Assembly (NCBI RefSeq): GCF_017873215.1
Contig: NZ_JAGGKA010000021.1
Coordinates: forward strand, 1 to 64,000
DNA length: 64,000 bases
Reading direction: 5' to 3'
Source of the DNA: Clostridium tetanomorphum
Lineage (GTDB): Bacteria; Bacillota; Clostridia; Clostridiales; Clostridiaceae
Shown here one piece after another: positions 26,405-34,787 of this stretch (position 1 is the stretch's first letter; every line of letters starts with the position of its first letter). Made by a program: the position numbers and the translations under genes. The notes below the pieces were generated by a model. The model made no database searches and was not told the DNA's origin. It saw only the letters and a program-made list of their open reading frames with translations.

Positions 26405-27943
26405 TTGAAGAAAATAATAAGTTTAATTTCAGCAACTGTCATAACACTAGGTATTTTCAATAATGTACATGCCAAAAATAGCTACAATGTTAACAGATTG
26501 TATGGTTCGGATAGATATAAAACATCTGTAAGCATTTCAAATACATTCGAAAATGGCATTCTACAGAGTATAATAGTTGCTAGCGGTAAAAATTTTCCTG
26601 ATGCTTTAACTGGAAGTGTTCTTTCTAAAAAATTAAATGCACCAATATTATTAAGTAGCAATATTATAAATGCTAATGAAGACTACATTAAATACATAAA
26701 TAATCATTTAGATAAAAATGGAACCATATACATATTAGGTGGACAATCATCCATAGATGATAAGTTTATAAATTACATGAAAACTCAAGGATATAAAAAT
26801 TTTGTAAGGCTTGGAGGAAAAGACAGATTTGATACCAATAAATCTATTGTAAACTTCATGGATTGTAAAAAGAACACTCCTGTAGTTATAGCAAATGCCC
26901 ATGGCTTTGCAGATGCACTTAGTATATCAAGTATTGCTGCATTGAACGAATATCCTATAATAATAACATCAAATTCTAGTTTATCTTTATATGCTAAAGA
27001 TATGCTTGCTAATATTCAACCTAGTAATATTTATATAATAGGTGGATATTCCTCTATAGAGAATAATGTTGTAAATGAGATAAAAACTTTAATACCTTCA
27101 TTAACTAATGATAATATAATAAGATTAGAAGGAAAAGATAGGTATGAAACTTCTCTCTCTATATGTAAATATTTCAACCTAGATACAGATACAGCAGTCA
27201 TAGCAAATGGATCAAAATTTGCTGATGCACTTTCTGGTAGTGCATTGGCTACAAAATTTAATGCACCAATAATACTTACAAATGGACAAGATATAACTAA
27301 ACAGCAAACTTTTATGGCAAGTAAAAACTATAAAAATATATTTCTGCTTGGTGGACAAGGTTCTATTAATTCCTCAATAGAATATTCTTTAAAGAGTTAT
27401 CAAAATTTGTCAAAAGAAGAAAAAGATTTTATTGATAGTTTATCAAATTACTCTAGCAAATATATAGATGAGACTACAAATGCTTCTCTTTATATTGAAA
27501 ATACTTTTGGAAAAGTTTTCTATGATTATATAAATCTAGATATTTCAGACTCTGCAAAAGTTTTAGAAGCTATAGATACTTTTATTAAATCCTATGCAGA
27601 TTTAAAACCTTATTTAAACACCCATAAAAAAAACTTAATAGATTTAAGAGAAAAGGTATCTGCTCTAAATTCTCCTAGTGAAATGGATTCTTTAAAAGAT
27701 GACTATCTAAAAAGTATCAACCTTTATATACAAGGTATAGATAGACTATCTAATTCATTGGATTCCTATGAAAATATCTTTATCTTATTAAAGAATGCTA
27801 TTATTTCTAATGATATAGATACAATAAATAATGAATTAGAAAAAATTGACTCTATTCTTGAAGAAACTCTTGATATAGTGGAAGATTTCTCTGATGCTGA
27901 AAATATAATTATGGATCTTCAAGAAAGACTAATAGAAATGTAA
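26405..27943 (+). CDS. CWB2-repeat surface protein with helical C-terminal domain
   Basis: 512 residues from the TTG at 26405, preceded by GGAGAGTGG. An ATG 14 codons earlier lacks a ribosome site. A signal peptide (about 1-24, ending NNVHA) is followed by three cell-wall-binding type 2 repeats, about residues 30-330. Each starts with an 'R-x-G-x-DRY-x-T' motif and contains 'A-x-(G/N)-x-x-FADAL' and 'ILGG'. These repeats non-covalently bind anionic cell-wall polymer in clostridia. The last 180 residues are Asp/Ser/Leu-rich, helical and coiled-coil-like, with no family I recognise. The function is structural or unknown. Monocistronic. Confidence 0.88.
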   Translation: MKKIISLISATVITLGIFNNVHAKNSYNVNRLYGSDRYKTSVSISNTFENGILQSIIVASGKNFPDALTGSVLSKKLNAPILLSSNIINANEDYIKYINNHLDKNGTIYILGGQSSIDDKFINYMKTQGYKNFVRLGGKDRFDTNKSIVNFMDCKKNTPVVIANAHGFADALSISSIAALNEYPIIITSNSSLSLYAKDMLANIQPSNIYIIGGYSSIENNVVNEIKTLIPSLTNDNIIRLEGKDRYETSLSICKYFNLDTDTAVIANGSKFADALSGSALATKFNAPIILTNGQDITKQQTFMASKNYKNIFLLGGQGSINSSIEYSLKSYQNLSKEEKDFIDSLSNYSSKYIDETTNASLYIENTFGKVFYDYINLDISDSAKVLEAIDTFIKSYADLKPYLNTHKKNLIDLREKVSALNSPSEMDSLKDDYLKSINLYIQGIDRLSNSLDSYENIFILLKNAIISNDIDTINNELEKIDSILEETLDIVEDFSDAENIIMDLQERLIEM

Positions 27944-27952
27944 GTTAATATA

Positions 27953-28002
27953 TAAATAAGAAAAATAGGTTGCTGTAAATTGCATCCTATTTTTCTTATT
28001 TA
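27953..28002. terminator. Bidirectional terminator, 17-bp stem
   Basis: TAAATAAGAAAAATAGG (27953-27969) is the exact reverse complement of 27986-28002. It has a 16-base loop and lies between the convergent CWB2 gene and the met operon end. Confidence 0.85.
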
Positions 28003-28004
28003 TC

Positions 28005-28298
28005 TTAACAACGGTAATTTCTTTTAGGATTTTTAGGGAACCATCCCTTCCTAACTCTTTCTTCCTGCTCAATTATTTCGTGAATGCTCCATATACATGA
28101 AAATCCCGTAACTCCCAAAACAGCGCTGATCATCGTATCATTACAAAATATTGAAAGTGAAATACATATTATACCTAAAACTAAAAATACAGGCCAAACT
28201 TTTTTACCAAAATAGTATTCAGATTTAATTACAATAGGATGAAATATTCCAATAATCAAAAATGACACTATTCCAATAATAATTCCTTGAAAATTCAT
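28005..28298 (-). CDS. DUF4491 family small membrane protein
   Basis: 97 residues with about three hydrophobic helices and a basic C terminus (GWFPKNPKRNYRC). It matches the DUF4491 family as I recall it ('FHPIVIKSEYYFGKKVWPVFL' near the N terminus). No function is known. The ATG is 9 bases after the metH stop, with a GGGGG-type ribosome site overlapping the metH end. It is therefore part of the SAM-controlled operon, as its last gene. Confidence 0.7.
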   Translation of the reverse strand: MNFQGIIIGIVSFLIIGIFHPIVIKSEYYFGKKVWPVFLVLGIICISLSIFCNDTMISAVLGVTGFSCIWSIHEIIEQEERVRKGWFPKNPKRNYRC

Positions 28299-28307
28299 AT
28301 ATACCCC

Positions 28308-30680
28308 CTACTTTAAAAACACTTTCTTAGCAATTTCTACTGCCTCTTTAGCATCTTTAGCATAGAAATCAGCATTAATCATATTTGCATATTCTTCATT
28401 TAAAACCGCTCCGCCTACCATAACTTTACAATCTATGTTTTTTTCTCTTATTAATTGTATAGTCTCTTCCATGCTTTTTACTGTAGTAGTCATTAAAGCA
28501 CTTAGTCCAATTAATTTTATGTTATTCTTTAATATCTGATCTACTATTATTTCCTTCGATACATCTTTCCCTAAATCAATAATATCATATCCATAATTTT
28601 CAAGTAAAGTTTTGACTATATTTTTTCCTATATCATGTATATCTCCCTTTACTGTAGCAAGAAGTATTTTACCTTTAAATATTTTATTTTTATCTTCTAA
28701 AACCAATTTTTCCTTTATAACATGAAATGATTTTTTTACTGTTTCCGCTGATTGAATAAGTGCTGGTAAAAATATTATTCCTTTTTCATATCTTTCTCCT
28801 ACAATATCCAGTGCAGGAATTAAATATTCATTTATTATCTCCATTTCACTTTTTTCTTTTAAAAGCTTTTTAGTAAGTTCTATACTTTCTTCCTTTAGTC
28901 CTTTTATAATAGCTTCTTTTAAATCTATTTCTCCTTGTATATTTAATTTTACCTTTTCTTCCTTTACAATACCATAAGTTTTTATATATTCTTTTGAATC
29001 ATAATCTTTATTACTGAGTACATTAAAGGCTTGTATTGTATCCATAATATTTACATCTAATGGGTTTATAATAGGTAAATCTAAGCCTGCCTCTAGTGCC
29101 ATCGCTAAAAATGTTCTATTTAATAGCTCTCTATTGGGAAGTCCAAAGGATACATTTGAAACTCCTAAAGTAGTTTTAACATTTAATTTTTCCTTTACCA
29201 TAGATAAAGCTTTTAAAGTTTCCATAACATTTTCTTGTTGAGCTGAAGCTGTCAAAGTTAAGCAATCTATGATAATATTTTCTTTCCCTATACCATATTT
29301 TAAAGCTCTATTTACTATTTTCTCTGCAATATTATATCTATCTTCGGCTTTGTAAGGAATACCTGTATTATCAAGAGTAAGTCCTACTACTAAAGCTCCA
29401 TATTTTTTTACCATTGGCAATACAGTATCTAAAACCTTATCTTCCCCATTGACAGAATTCACTATAGGCTTTCCATTATATATTCTTAAGGCTTTTTCTA
29501 TAGCTTTAGCATTACTAGAATCTATTTGTAAAGGCGTATCTATTATACTTTGGATATCTTTTATAACTCTAGGTAACATTTCCTCTTCATTTATTTCCGG
29601 TAGTCCTACATTTACATCTAAAACATCTGCCCCTGCTTCTATCTGCACTATAGCCTCTTTAAATATAAATTCCATATCATTATTTCTCAAAGCTTCCTTA
29701 AAAAGTTTTTTCCCTGTAGGATTTATTCTTTCCCCTACAACTTTTACTCCATCTACTATAATGCCTTTTGTAGGAGTACACACTCCACATATATATTTTT
29801 TATTTATCTCTTTAGATTTTATGTCTCTTACAGACTTGCATAATTCCCTTATAAATTCATCATCTGTACCACAACATCCTCCAATAATACTAACTCCCTT
29901 CTCCACCATATTCTTAGCTACCTTGGCAAATTCTAATGGAGTTATTTTATATACTGTAGTTTTATTTATAACCTGCGGTAATCCTGCATTAGGCTGCACA
30001 ATAACAGGAACTGAGGAGTAATTTAATATATCATCTACTATTGGTTCTAACTCTACTGGTCCTAAAGAACAATTTACACCTAATGCATCTACACCTAACC
30101 CCTCCAGAGTCATAATCATAGATAAAGGAGTACATCCTGTAAAAGTTCTTCTATCCTGCTGAAAGGTCATAGTACAAATTACTGGTAGATTTGAATTTTC
30201 TTTTGCTGCTAAAACAGCTGCTTTAGCTTCATAAAGGTCTGTCATAGTTTCTATAAGAATTAAATCCGCACCATGTTTTACTCCACAAATAATTTGTTTT
30301 TTAAAAATTTCGTAGGCTTCTTCAAAAGTTAAAGTTCCTATAGGCTCTAATAACTGTCCAATAGGCCCTATATCCAATGCAATTAAAACTTCTTTTCCTT
30401 CTGAAGCTTTCTTAGCGTTGTTCACTGCTGAAGCTATTATTTCCTCGGGAATATATCCAGAATTTTTTAATTTTAACTCATTGGCACCAAAGGTATTTGT
30501 TGTTATTATATTAGCTCCTGCTTTTATATATTTTTTATGTATATTTATTATTTTATCTCTGTCCAATAAATTTAAAATCTCTGGTAATTCTCCAACCTTT
30601 AGTCCCATCTTTTGAAGCATTGTGCCCATAGCACCATCAAAAATTAATGTTTTTTTCTTTAATAACTCCTTAAAATTCAC
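28308..30680 (-). CDS. metH: Cobalamin-dependent methionine synthase (without reactivation domain)
   Basis: 790 residues from GTG at 30680. That start overlaps the upstream gene by 11 bases and has GGGTGA before it. A 32-codon extension would lie wholly within the upstream gene. Domains: homocysteine methyltransferase (about 5-290, zinc cysteines in 'GVNCSLGP' and 'GGCCGTDDE'); methyltetrahydrofolate-binding pterin domain (about 310-570, 'GERINPTGKK'); and cobalamin cap plus Rossmann domain (about 580-790) with the axial His in 'GDIHDIGKNIV'. The usual C-terminal SAM-binding reactivation domain is absent and is encoded separately just upstream. It transfers a methyl group from methyl-THF to homocysteine. 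Confidence 0.95.
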   Translation of the reverse strand: MNFKELLKKKTLIFDGAMGTMLQKMGLKVGELPEILNLLDRDKIINIHKKYIKAGANIITTNTFGANELKLKNSGYIPEEIIASAVNNAKKASEGKEVLIALDIGPIGQLLEPIGTLTFEEAYEIFKKQIICGVKHGADLILIETMTDLYEAKAAVLAAKENSNLPVICTMTFQQDRRTFTGCTPLSMIMTLEGLGVDALGVNCSLGPVELEPIVDDILNYSSVPVIVQPNAGLPQVINKTTVYKITPLEFAKVAKNMVEKGVSIIGGCCGTDDEFIRELCKSVRDIKSKEINKKYICGVCTPTKGIIVDGVKVVGERINPTGKKLFKEALRNNDMEFIFKEAIVQIEAGADVLDVNVGLPEINEEEMLPRVIKDIQSIIDTPLQIDSSNAKAIEKALRIYNGKPIVNSVNGEDKVLDTVLPMVKKYGALVVGLTLDNTGIPYKAEDRYNIAEKIVNRALKYGIGKENIIIDCLTLTASAQQENVMETLKALSMVKEKLNVKTTLGVSNVSFGLPNRELLNRTFLAMALEAGLDLPIINPLDVNIMDTIQAFNVLSNKDYDSKEYIKTYGIVKEEKVKLNIQGEIDLKEAIIKGLKEESIELTKKLLKEKSEMEIINEYLIPALDIVGERYEKGIIFLPALIQSAETVKKSFHVIKEKLVLEDKNKIFKGKILLATVKGDIHDIGKNIVKTLLENYGYDIIDLGKDVSKEIIVDQILKNNIKLIGLSALMTTTVKSMEETIQLIREKNIDCKVMVGGAVLNEEYANMINADFYAKDAKEAVEIAKKVFLK

Positions 30681-31350
30681 ATACTTCACCCACTTTTTTA
30701 AACTGGCAGTTACTATATCTATTGCACCTAATACAGCTCTTCTTTTCTTTCTTTTTATCCTTTGGGGTAAATCCAATAATTGCTGTTACAGATTTTCTAG
30801 GTATTAATATATTATGTGCTGACACAGTAAGACCTATATTTTTATATGCTTCTACCGTTTGTATAAAGCTTTCCTGAATACTCAAATCCAAATCTCCATA
30901 TCCAGGACTAAATCTAAATGTTATCTCTTTTCCTTGTTCTATAGCAATTTTTCTAATTTCATCTTCTACAAAATCACAGCCTTCTTCTATAGCTACAGTA
31001 GCACAAGCATCTAAAATTATAGCTTTACTCATACTAATTCTTTCATAATAATTTATCTTTTTATCTACTTCACCACCTAAAGTAGCTGCAAATAATACAC
31101 AGTCATTACAATACTTTAAATGATTTATTATACTTTCGCCTTTAAGCTTTAATTTGCAATTCCTTAATAAGACTTCTTCTTTTTCTGTTTTCATTGTAAA
31201 AACCTTATAGGTAACTTTAAATCTAATTATTTTTTTAAGTTCTTCTGTACAGTCATATATTAAACTAGTTATATTGTCTTCTATACTACCTTTAACTCCT
31301 AAATACCTTAATACCTCTTCTTTAGATATATTAAAGCTATATTTCTCCAT
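30670..31350 (-). CDS. Stand-alone methionine synthase reactivation domain protein
   Basis: 226 residues matching the MetH C-terminal activation domain, with the hallmark 'RFSPGYGDLDLSIQ' (R-x-SPGYG) near residue 145 and 'GCDFVEDEIRKIAIEQGKEI' before it. In fused MetH this domain binds SAM and re-methylates oxidised cob(II)alamin. Here it is a separate chain, as in some anaerobes. It starts with a TAATG overlap on the luxS stop and ends 11 bases inside metH, so the three are tightly coupled. The C-terminal Cys-rich tail (SCIRCNRYSNC) is an addition to the domain and could bind metal. Confidence 0.9.
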   Translation of the reverse strand: MEKYSFNISKEEVLRYLGVKGSIEDNITSLIYDCTEELKKIIRFKVTYKVFTMKTEKEEVLLRNCKLKLKGESIINHLKYCNDCVLFAATLGGEVDKKINYYERISMSKAIILDACATVAIEEGCDFVEDEIRKIAIEQGKEITFRFSPGYGDLDLSIQESFIQTVEAYKNIGLTVSAHNILIPRKSVTAIIGFTPKDKKKEKKSCIRCNRYSNCQFKKVGEVCEF

Positions 31351-31808
31351 TATTTTTCACCATATATATTTAAGTTAAAGCCTTTATCTAAAACAATTTT
31401 TGCATATTCTTTGGCACCAAATAAAGATAAATCTTTGTAATTACCACACTGAACATCATTAGCTGCTGGTACCTCCTTCGCATCTAATACTTTTTTCAAT
31501 GAAATTTCCAATCCATCTTTTATATATTTTGTATCCCTATCTCCCCATACTGTTAAATAAAAACCAGTTCTACATCCCATAGGTGATAAATCTATTATTC
31601 CATCTATATTTTCTCTTAAAAATCCCGCCAATAAATGCTCAAGAGCATGTAATGCTGCTGTAGGTATGCTTTCCTTATTAGGTTGAGTAAATCTTAAATC
31701 ATACTTTGAAACCATATCACCTTTTTCTCCTTCTAAAGTGCAGCATTTTCTAACATAAGGAGCTACCACCTTTCTATGGTCTAACTGAAAGCTTTCAACT
31801 TTATTCAT
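31350..31808 (-). CDS. luxS: S-ribosylhomocysteine lyase (LuxS)
   Basis: 152 residues. Metal ligands are H54 and H58 in 'LHALEHLL' and C121 in 'QCGNYKD'. Catalytic E57 and C79 ('MGCRTGF') are in place. The enzyme splits S-ribosylhomocysteine into homocysteine and DPD, the AI-2 precursor. It feeds homocysteine to MetH, encoded in the same operon. The two AI-2E-family permease genes in the window are not linked to it. It sits 54 bases after metF and is fused by TAATG to the next gene. Control by the SAM riboswitch is predicted. Confidence 0.97.
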   Translation of the reverse strand: MNKVESFQLDHRKVVAPYVRKCCTLEGEKGDMVSKYDLRFTQPNKESIPTAALHALEHLLAGFLRENIDGIIDLSPMGCRTGFYLTVWGDRDTKYIKDGLEISLKKVLDAKEVPAANDVQCGNYKDLSLFGAKEYAKIVLDKGFNLNIYGEK

Positions 31809-31862
31809 GTTTATCTCCTCCTAAATTCTTCTCCTTTTATTATATACAAAAATTAAATTATA

Positions 31863-32747
31863 TTAAATAGCCTCACTATTTACAGACTCCAATATAGAAC
31901 TTATACTTTTTTTGATGCTTCTTGCTATATATGAATTATTCATTGTATACAAATGTATTCCATCTACACCTGTAGATATTAAATCTACTATTTGCTCTAC
32001 TGCATATGCTATTCCTGCATCTCTTAAAGCATCTTTATTATGTTCATACTTATCTATTATCTTTATAAACTTATTAGGTAAATTTGCCCCACATAATGAT
32101 ATTATTCTTTCTACCTGTCTTTTATTTGTTATTGGCATTATACCAGCTTCAATTGGTATTTTTATTCCTTTTTGAGTACATTTATTTAAAAAATCATAAA
32201 ATAAGTTGTTGTTAAAAAACAGTTGAGTTATTAAGTAATCTGCTCCCTTATCTACTTTTTCTTTTAGCCTTACTATATCTTTATCTAAATCTTCACATTC
32301 AATATGTCCCTCAGGATAACATGCTGCCGCTACACCAAAATCTCCTACTTTTTTTATTTCATAAATAAGCTCATGAGCATAATCATAAATCCCTAAAGAT
32401 TTTCCATCCAACGGAAAGTCTCCCCTTAATGCTAAGACATTCTCTACATTATTTTTTTTCAGAGTATTTAGTGTATATAATATATCTTCCCTAGTAGAGC
32501 TTATACATGTTAAATGAGCTAAAGCTTCTATATTGTATTTATTTTTTATTAAAGATGATAATTCACAGGTTTTATTATCAATACTATTTCCTCCTGCTCC
32601 ATAAGTTACACTTATATAATCTGGACTTATATCCTTTAATTCTTCTAATGTTTTATATAAACTTTCTACTGAGCAATTAGGCTTTGGAGGAAAAATTTCC
32701 AAAGAAAATACCACAGCTTTTCTACCAAACATATCTTTAATTTTCAT
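31863..32747 (-). CDS. metF: 5,10-methylenetetrahydrofolate reductase
   Basis: 294-residue FAD-dependent TIM-barrel enzyme. Family motifs are 'FSLEIFPPK' at the start with the catalytic Glu, 'PDYISVTYGAGG', 'LALRGDFP' and 'YLITQLFFNN'. It makes methyl-THF for MetH, encoded downstream. AGGAGG upstream of the ATG. It lies 15 bases after ybaK. Second gene of the SAM-riboswitch operon. Confidence 0.96.
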   Translation of the reverse strand: MKIKDMFGRKAVVFSLEIFPPKPNCSVESLYKTLEELKDISPDYISVTYGAGGNSIDNKTCELSSLIKNKYNIEALAHLTCISSTREDILYTLNTLKKNNVENVLALRGDFPLDGKSLGIYDYAHELIYEIKKVGDFGVAAACYPEGHIECEDLDKDIVRLKEKVDKGADYLITQLFFNNNLFYDFLNKCTQKGIKIPIEAGIMPITNKRQVERIISLCGANLPNKFIKIIDKYEHNKDALRDAGIAYAVEQIVDLISTGVDGIHLYTMNNSYIARSIKKSISSILESVNSEAI

Positions 32748-32762
32748 AATTTCTATTCCTCC

Positions 32763-33221
32763 TTACTTACATACATCAATCCATACTCCATTAGTAATTT
32801 TCTCTAATTCATCTATAGTTATTTTTACTGCTGAGTTACAGCTTCCTGCTGCTGGATAAACCTCATAAAATTCCTTTAGTGATTCATCAAGGTATACATC
32901 TATTGAATTTTTTAAACCAAATGGGCAAACACCTCCCACAATATGACCCGTAATTTCCATTACTTCTTCACTACTCATCATCTTTGCTTTAGTCTTAAAG
33001 CAATCTTTAAATTTTCTATTATCTATTTTAGAATCTCCTTTTGCAACTATAAGTATATTTTCTTCTTTAACCTTAAAAGCCATAGTTTTTGCAATTTGTC
33101 CCAGCTCTACTCCTACTGCCTTAGCTGCTTCTTCAACAGTAGCTGTACTCTCTTGAAATTCTAATACCTCCAAATTTAAGTTTTCTTCATAAATTTGTTT
33201 TTTCACACTTTCCAATGTCAT
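32763..33221 (-). CDS. YbaK/EbsC (ProX-like) aminoacyl-tRNA deacylase
   Basis: 152 residues of the YbaK/ProX editing-domain family, with the conserved Lys in 'QIAKTMAFKV' and the motif 'GGVCPFGLKNSIDVYLDESL'. Members hydrolyse mischarged tRNA, such as Cys-tRNA(Pro) or Ala-tRNA(Pro). It is the first gene behind the SAM riboswitch, so its level should follow methionine/SAM status. That is unusual for an editing enzyme and suggests a link to sulfur amino acid mischarging (inference). AGGAGG precedes the ATG. Confidence 0.88.
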   Translation of the reverse strand: MTLESVKKQIYEENLNLEVLEFQESTATVEEAAKAVGVELGQIAKTMAFKVKEENILIVAKGDSKIDNRKFKDCFKTKAKMMSSEEVMEITGHIVGGVCPFGLKNSIDVYLDESLKEFYEVYPAAGSCNSAVKITIDELEKITNGVWIDVCK

Positions 33222-33295
33222 AATTTATTCCTCCTATTCTATTCAATAAAATGATTGTTAGCTTTATATAGAGATGGATAGTAGCTATTTGATAA

Positions 33296-33452
33296 ATTTA
33301 AAAAAGCCTAAAGGATATTTCCTTTAGGCTTTATAAGTCTCTTAAAATACCCTTATCTTCCAGCTACTGCTGCAGGATTTAGCACCTTGTATGCATAAAA
33401 GCATAGGTTGCCGGGTTTCATAGGGCCAGTCCCTCCACCTCTCTTGATAAGT
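33296..33452 (-). promoter_or_regulatory. SAM-I riboswitch (S-box leader) with terminator
   Basis: On the minus strand the S-box core reads CTTATCAAGAG-AGGTGGAGGGA, then CTGGCCC, ATGAAACCCGGCAACC and GGTGCTAAATCC(T)GC (about 33360-33452). This is the canonical SAM-I consensus. The P1 partner GATAAG follows. The terminator AGCCTAAAGG/CCTTTAGGCT with TTTTTT is at 33299-33330. SAM binding should terminate transcription of ybaK-metF-luxS-(act)-metH-DUF4491. Confidence 0.97.
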
Positions 33453-33478
33453 AACTATCTCATTAAATTTTAACTTAA

Positions 33479-33507
33479 ATTATATTACAATAATAATAAA
33501 TTGTAAA
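33479..33507 (-). promoter_or_regulatory. Promoter of the SAM-riboswitch met operon
   Basis: Minus-strand TTTACA (33502-33507), exact 17-base spacer, TATAAT (33479-33484). It ends about 27 bases before the riboswitch. Confidence 0.7.
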
Positions 33508-33513
33508 TAGTTT

Positions 33514-33880
33514 TTAGATATTTTTCAAAAAATTTCTTATAGTAGCTTCATATTCATCTTTATATAAATAATATAAATCTATATGTACAGAATCATCAAA
33601 TAATACTAGTTTGCTTTTTTTATTATTAAATTTGTCTTTAAATTTTAACACTTTCAGTATAAGGAATTGTTACATCCTTTTTACCATGTATTATAAAAAT
33701 AGGAATATTTATTTTACTTACACTATTCAGCCGACTTACTTTACTATAGTCTACACCATATATAAGTTTAAAATTTATTATTACCATAAGTGGAAAAGGA
33801 AACTTTTGTAATCCCATCCAAACCTTTATATTGTTATTTAAATAATCTTTTAAATCACTAAAAATGGTTACATCGTTCAT
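33514..33880 (-). pseudogene. Truncated, frameshifted alpha/beta hydrolase remnant
   Basis: The frame beginning at 33880 encodes the C-terminal part of a YqkD-like alpha/beta hydrolase. It has 'INIPIFIIHGKKDVTIPY', the acid-residue region, but stops after 'TESVKI'. Shifting one base continues the domain as 'LKFKDKFNNKKSKLVLFDD' and 'SVHIDLYYLYKDEYEAT', ending at 33514. The 'SVHIDLY' His is where the catalytic His belongs. The N-terminal half with the nucleophile Ser is missing. Both faults mark it as a decayed gene. Reads or a close relative would rule out a sequencing error at the shift. Confidence 0.75.
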
Positions 33881-34063
33881 TTACTAACTTCCTTTTTCTA
33901 TGTAAGTATAGTAGAAATTCTTATTCAATTGTATATTATTCATTTTCATTTTTCTACTATAAAAACTATTAACCTATTAATTCTCAAGATTTTTATAGAA
34001 TTTATAAAAGTATTAATTATTACTAATACATCTTGTTCACAAAATATTAACATTTATAAGAAT

Positions 34064-34086
34064 AAAATGATAATGATTATCATTTT
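34064..34086 (+). promoter_or_regulatory. Fur-family operator (perfect palindrome)
   Basis: AAAATGATAAT-G-ATTATCATTTT, an 11-1-11 exact inverted repeat containing the 7-1-7 Fur box TGATAAT-n-ATTATCA. It overlaps the -35 of the S4 paralogue promoter. By sequence it is Fur-like. Because the controlled gene is a zinc-free ribosomal protein, Zur is also possible. Confidence 0.85.
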
Positions 34087-34111
34087 CAAACTCTTTTTTT
34101 TATGTTATAAT
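34083..34111 (+). promoter_or_regulatory. Promoter of the S4 paralogue gene
   Basis: TTTTCA (34083-34088), 17-base spacer, extended -10 TGT-TATAAT (34103-34111). The operator covers the -35, as expected for repression. Confidence 0.65.
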
Positions 34112-34171
34112 TTATTTTGTTAGCAAAAGTACAAGTATTATCGCGGCAAGTATTTTATTAGGAGGATTACC

Positions 34172-34765
34172 ATGGCAAAAATAAGAACTCCTAGATTTAA
34201 ATTATCTAGAAGATTAGGTGTTAATATTTATGGACATCCAAAAGCTATGAAAAGAGCTACAAATGAAAATAGCAGATCTGGAAAAAAAATTTCTGATTAT
34301 GGAAAACAACTTATAGAAAAGCAAAAAGTAAAAGCTTATTATGGTGTTTTAGAAAAACAATTTAGAAGGTATATAGCAAAAGCTATGAAAAGTAAGGATA
34401 TTACCGGCGAAGCTTTGTTAAAAAATCTTGAATGTAGATTAGATAATATAGTGTATAGAATAGGCTTTGCAAATTCTATACGTCAAGCTCGCCAAATGGT
34501 TAATCATGGTCATATACTAGTGAACGGATGTAAAGTAGATATACCTTCTTATTCTATAAAAGTTGGTGATATTATAACTTTAAAAGAAAAATATAGAAAA
34601 ATTCAGGAGTTCTCAAATAACTTTTTAGAAATAAATAAATTTTCATTAGCTTATTTAGAAAAAGATTATGATAACTTTAGTGGAAAATTAATTAGAAAAC
34701 CTAATAGAGAAGAAATTCCCATTGAAGTAAATGAAACATTAGTAGTTGAATTGTACTCAAAATAA
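34172..34765 (+). CDS. rpsD: Ribosomal protein S4 paralogue lacking the zinc ribbon
   Basis: 197-residue S4. The N-terminal part ('[17 protein letters not shown]') lacks the four zinc-binding cysteines found in many clostridial S4 proteins, so it is a C-minus form. The S4 RNA-binding domain is at about 87-150 ('[34 protein letters not shown]'). It is not in a ribosomal operon (no S13, S11 or RpoA nearby), so it is probably a second, conditional S4 copy. It carries a Fur-type operator and has the unknown gene downstream. It may replace zinc-containing S4 when metal is short, as known for other C-minus ribosomal proteins under Zur. AGGAGG precedes the ATG. Confidence 0.93.
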   Translation: MAKIRTPRFKLSRRLGVNIYGHPKAMKRATNENSRSGKKISDYGKQLIEKQKVKAYYGVLEKQFRRYIAKAMKSKDITGEALLKNLECRLDNIVYRIGFANSIRQARQMVNHGHILVNGCKVDIPSYSIKVGDIITLKEKYRKIQEFSNNFLEINKFSLAYLEKDYDNFSGKLIRKPNREEIPIEVNETLVVELYSK

Positions 34766-34787
34766 AAATTTAAAAAGAGGTAATTTT

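Noticed and set aside
30681-30776. N-terminal extension of MetH by 32 residues
   Set aside because: It lies wholly in another frame of the upstream gene. GTG 30680 has a ribosome site and starts where MetH homology starts.
31350-31808. LuxS and the AI-2E-family permeases as one AI-2 signalling system
   Set aside because: The permeases are far apart, and AI-2 export is not established for most of this family. luxS is in a methionine-recycling operon.
33611-33811. Plus-strand 66-codon frame at the hydrolase relic
   Set aside because: Shadow of the degraded gene on the other strand, with no ribosome site or similarity.
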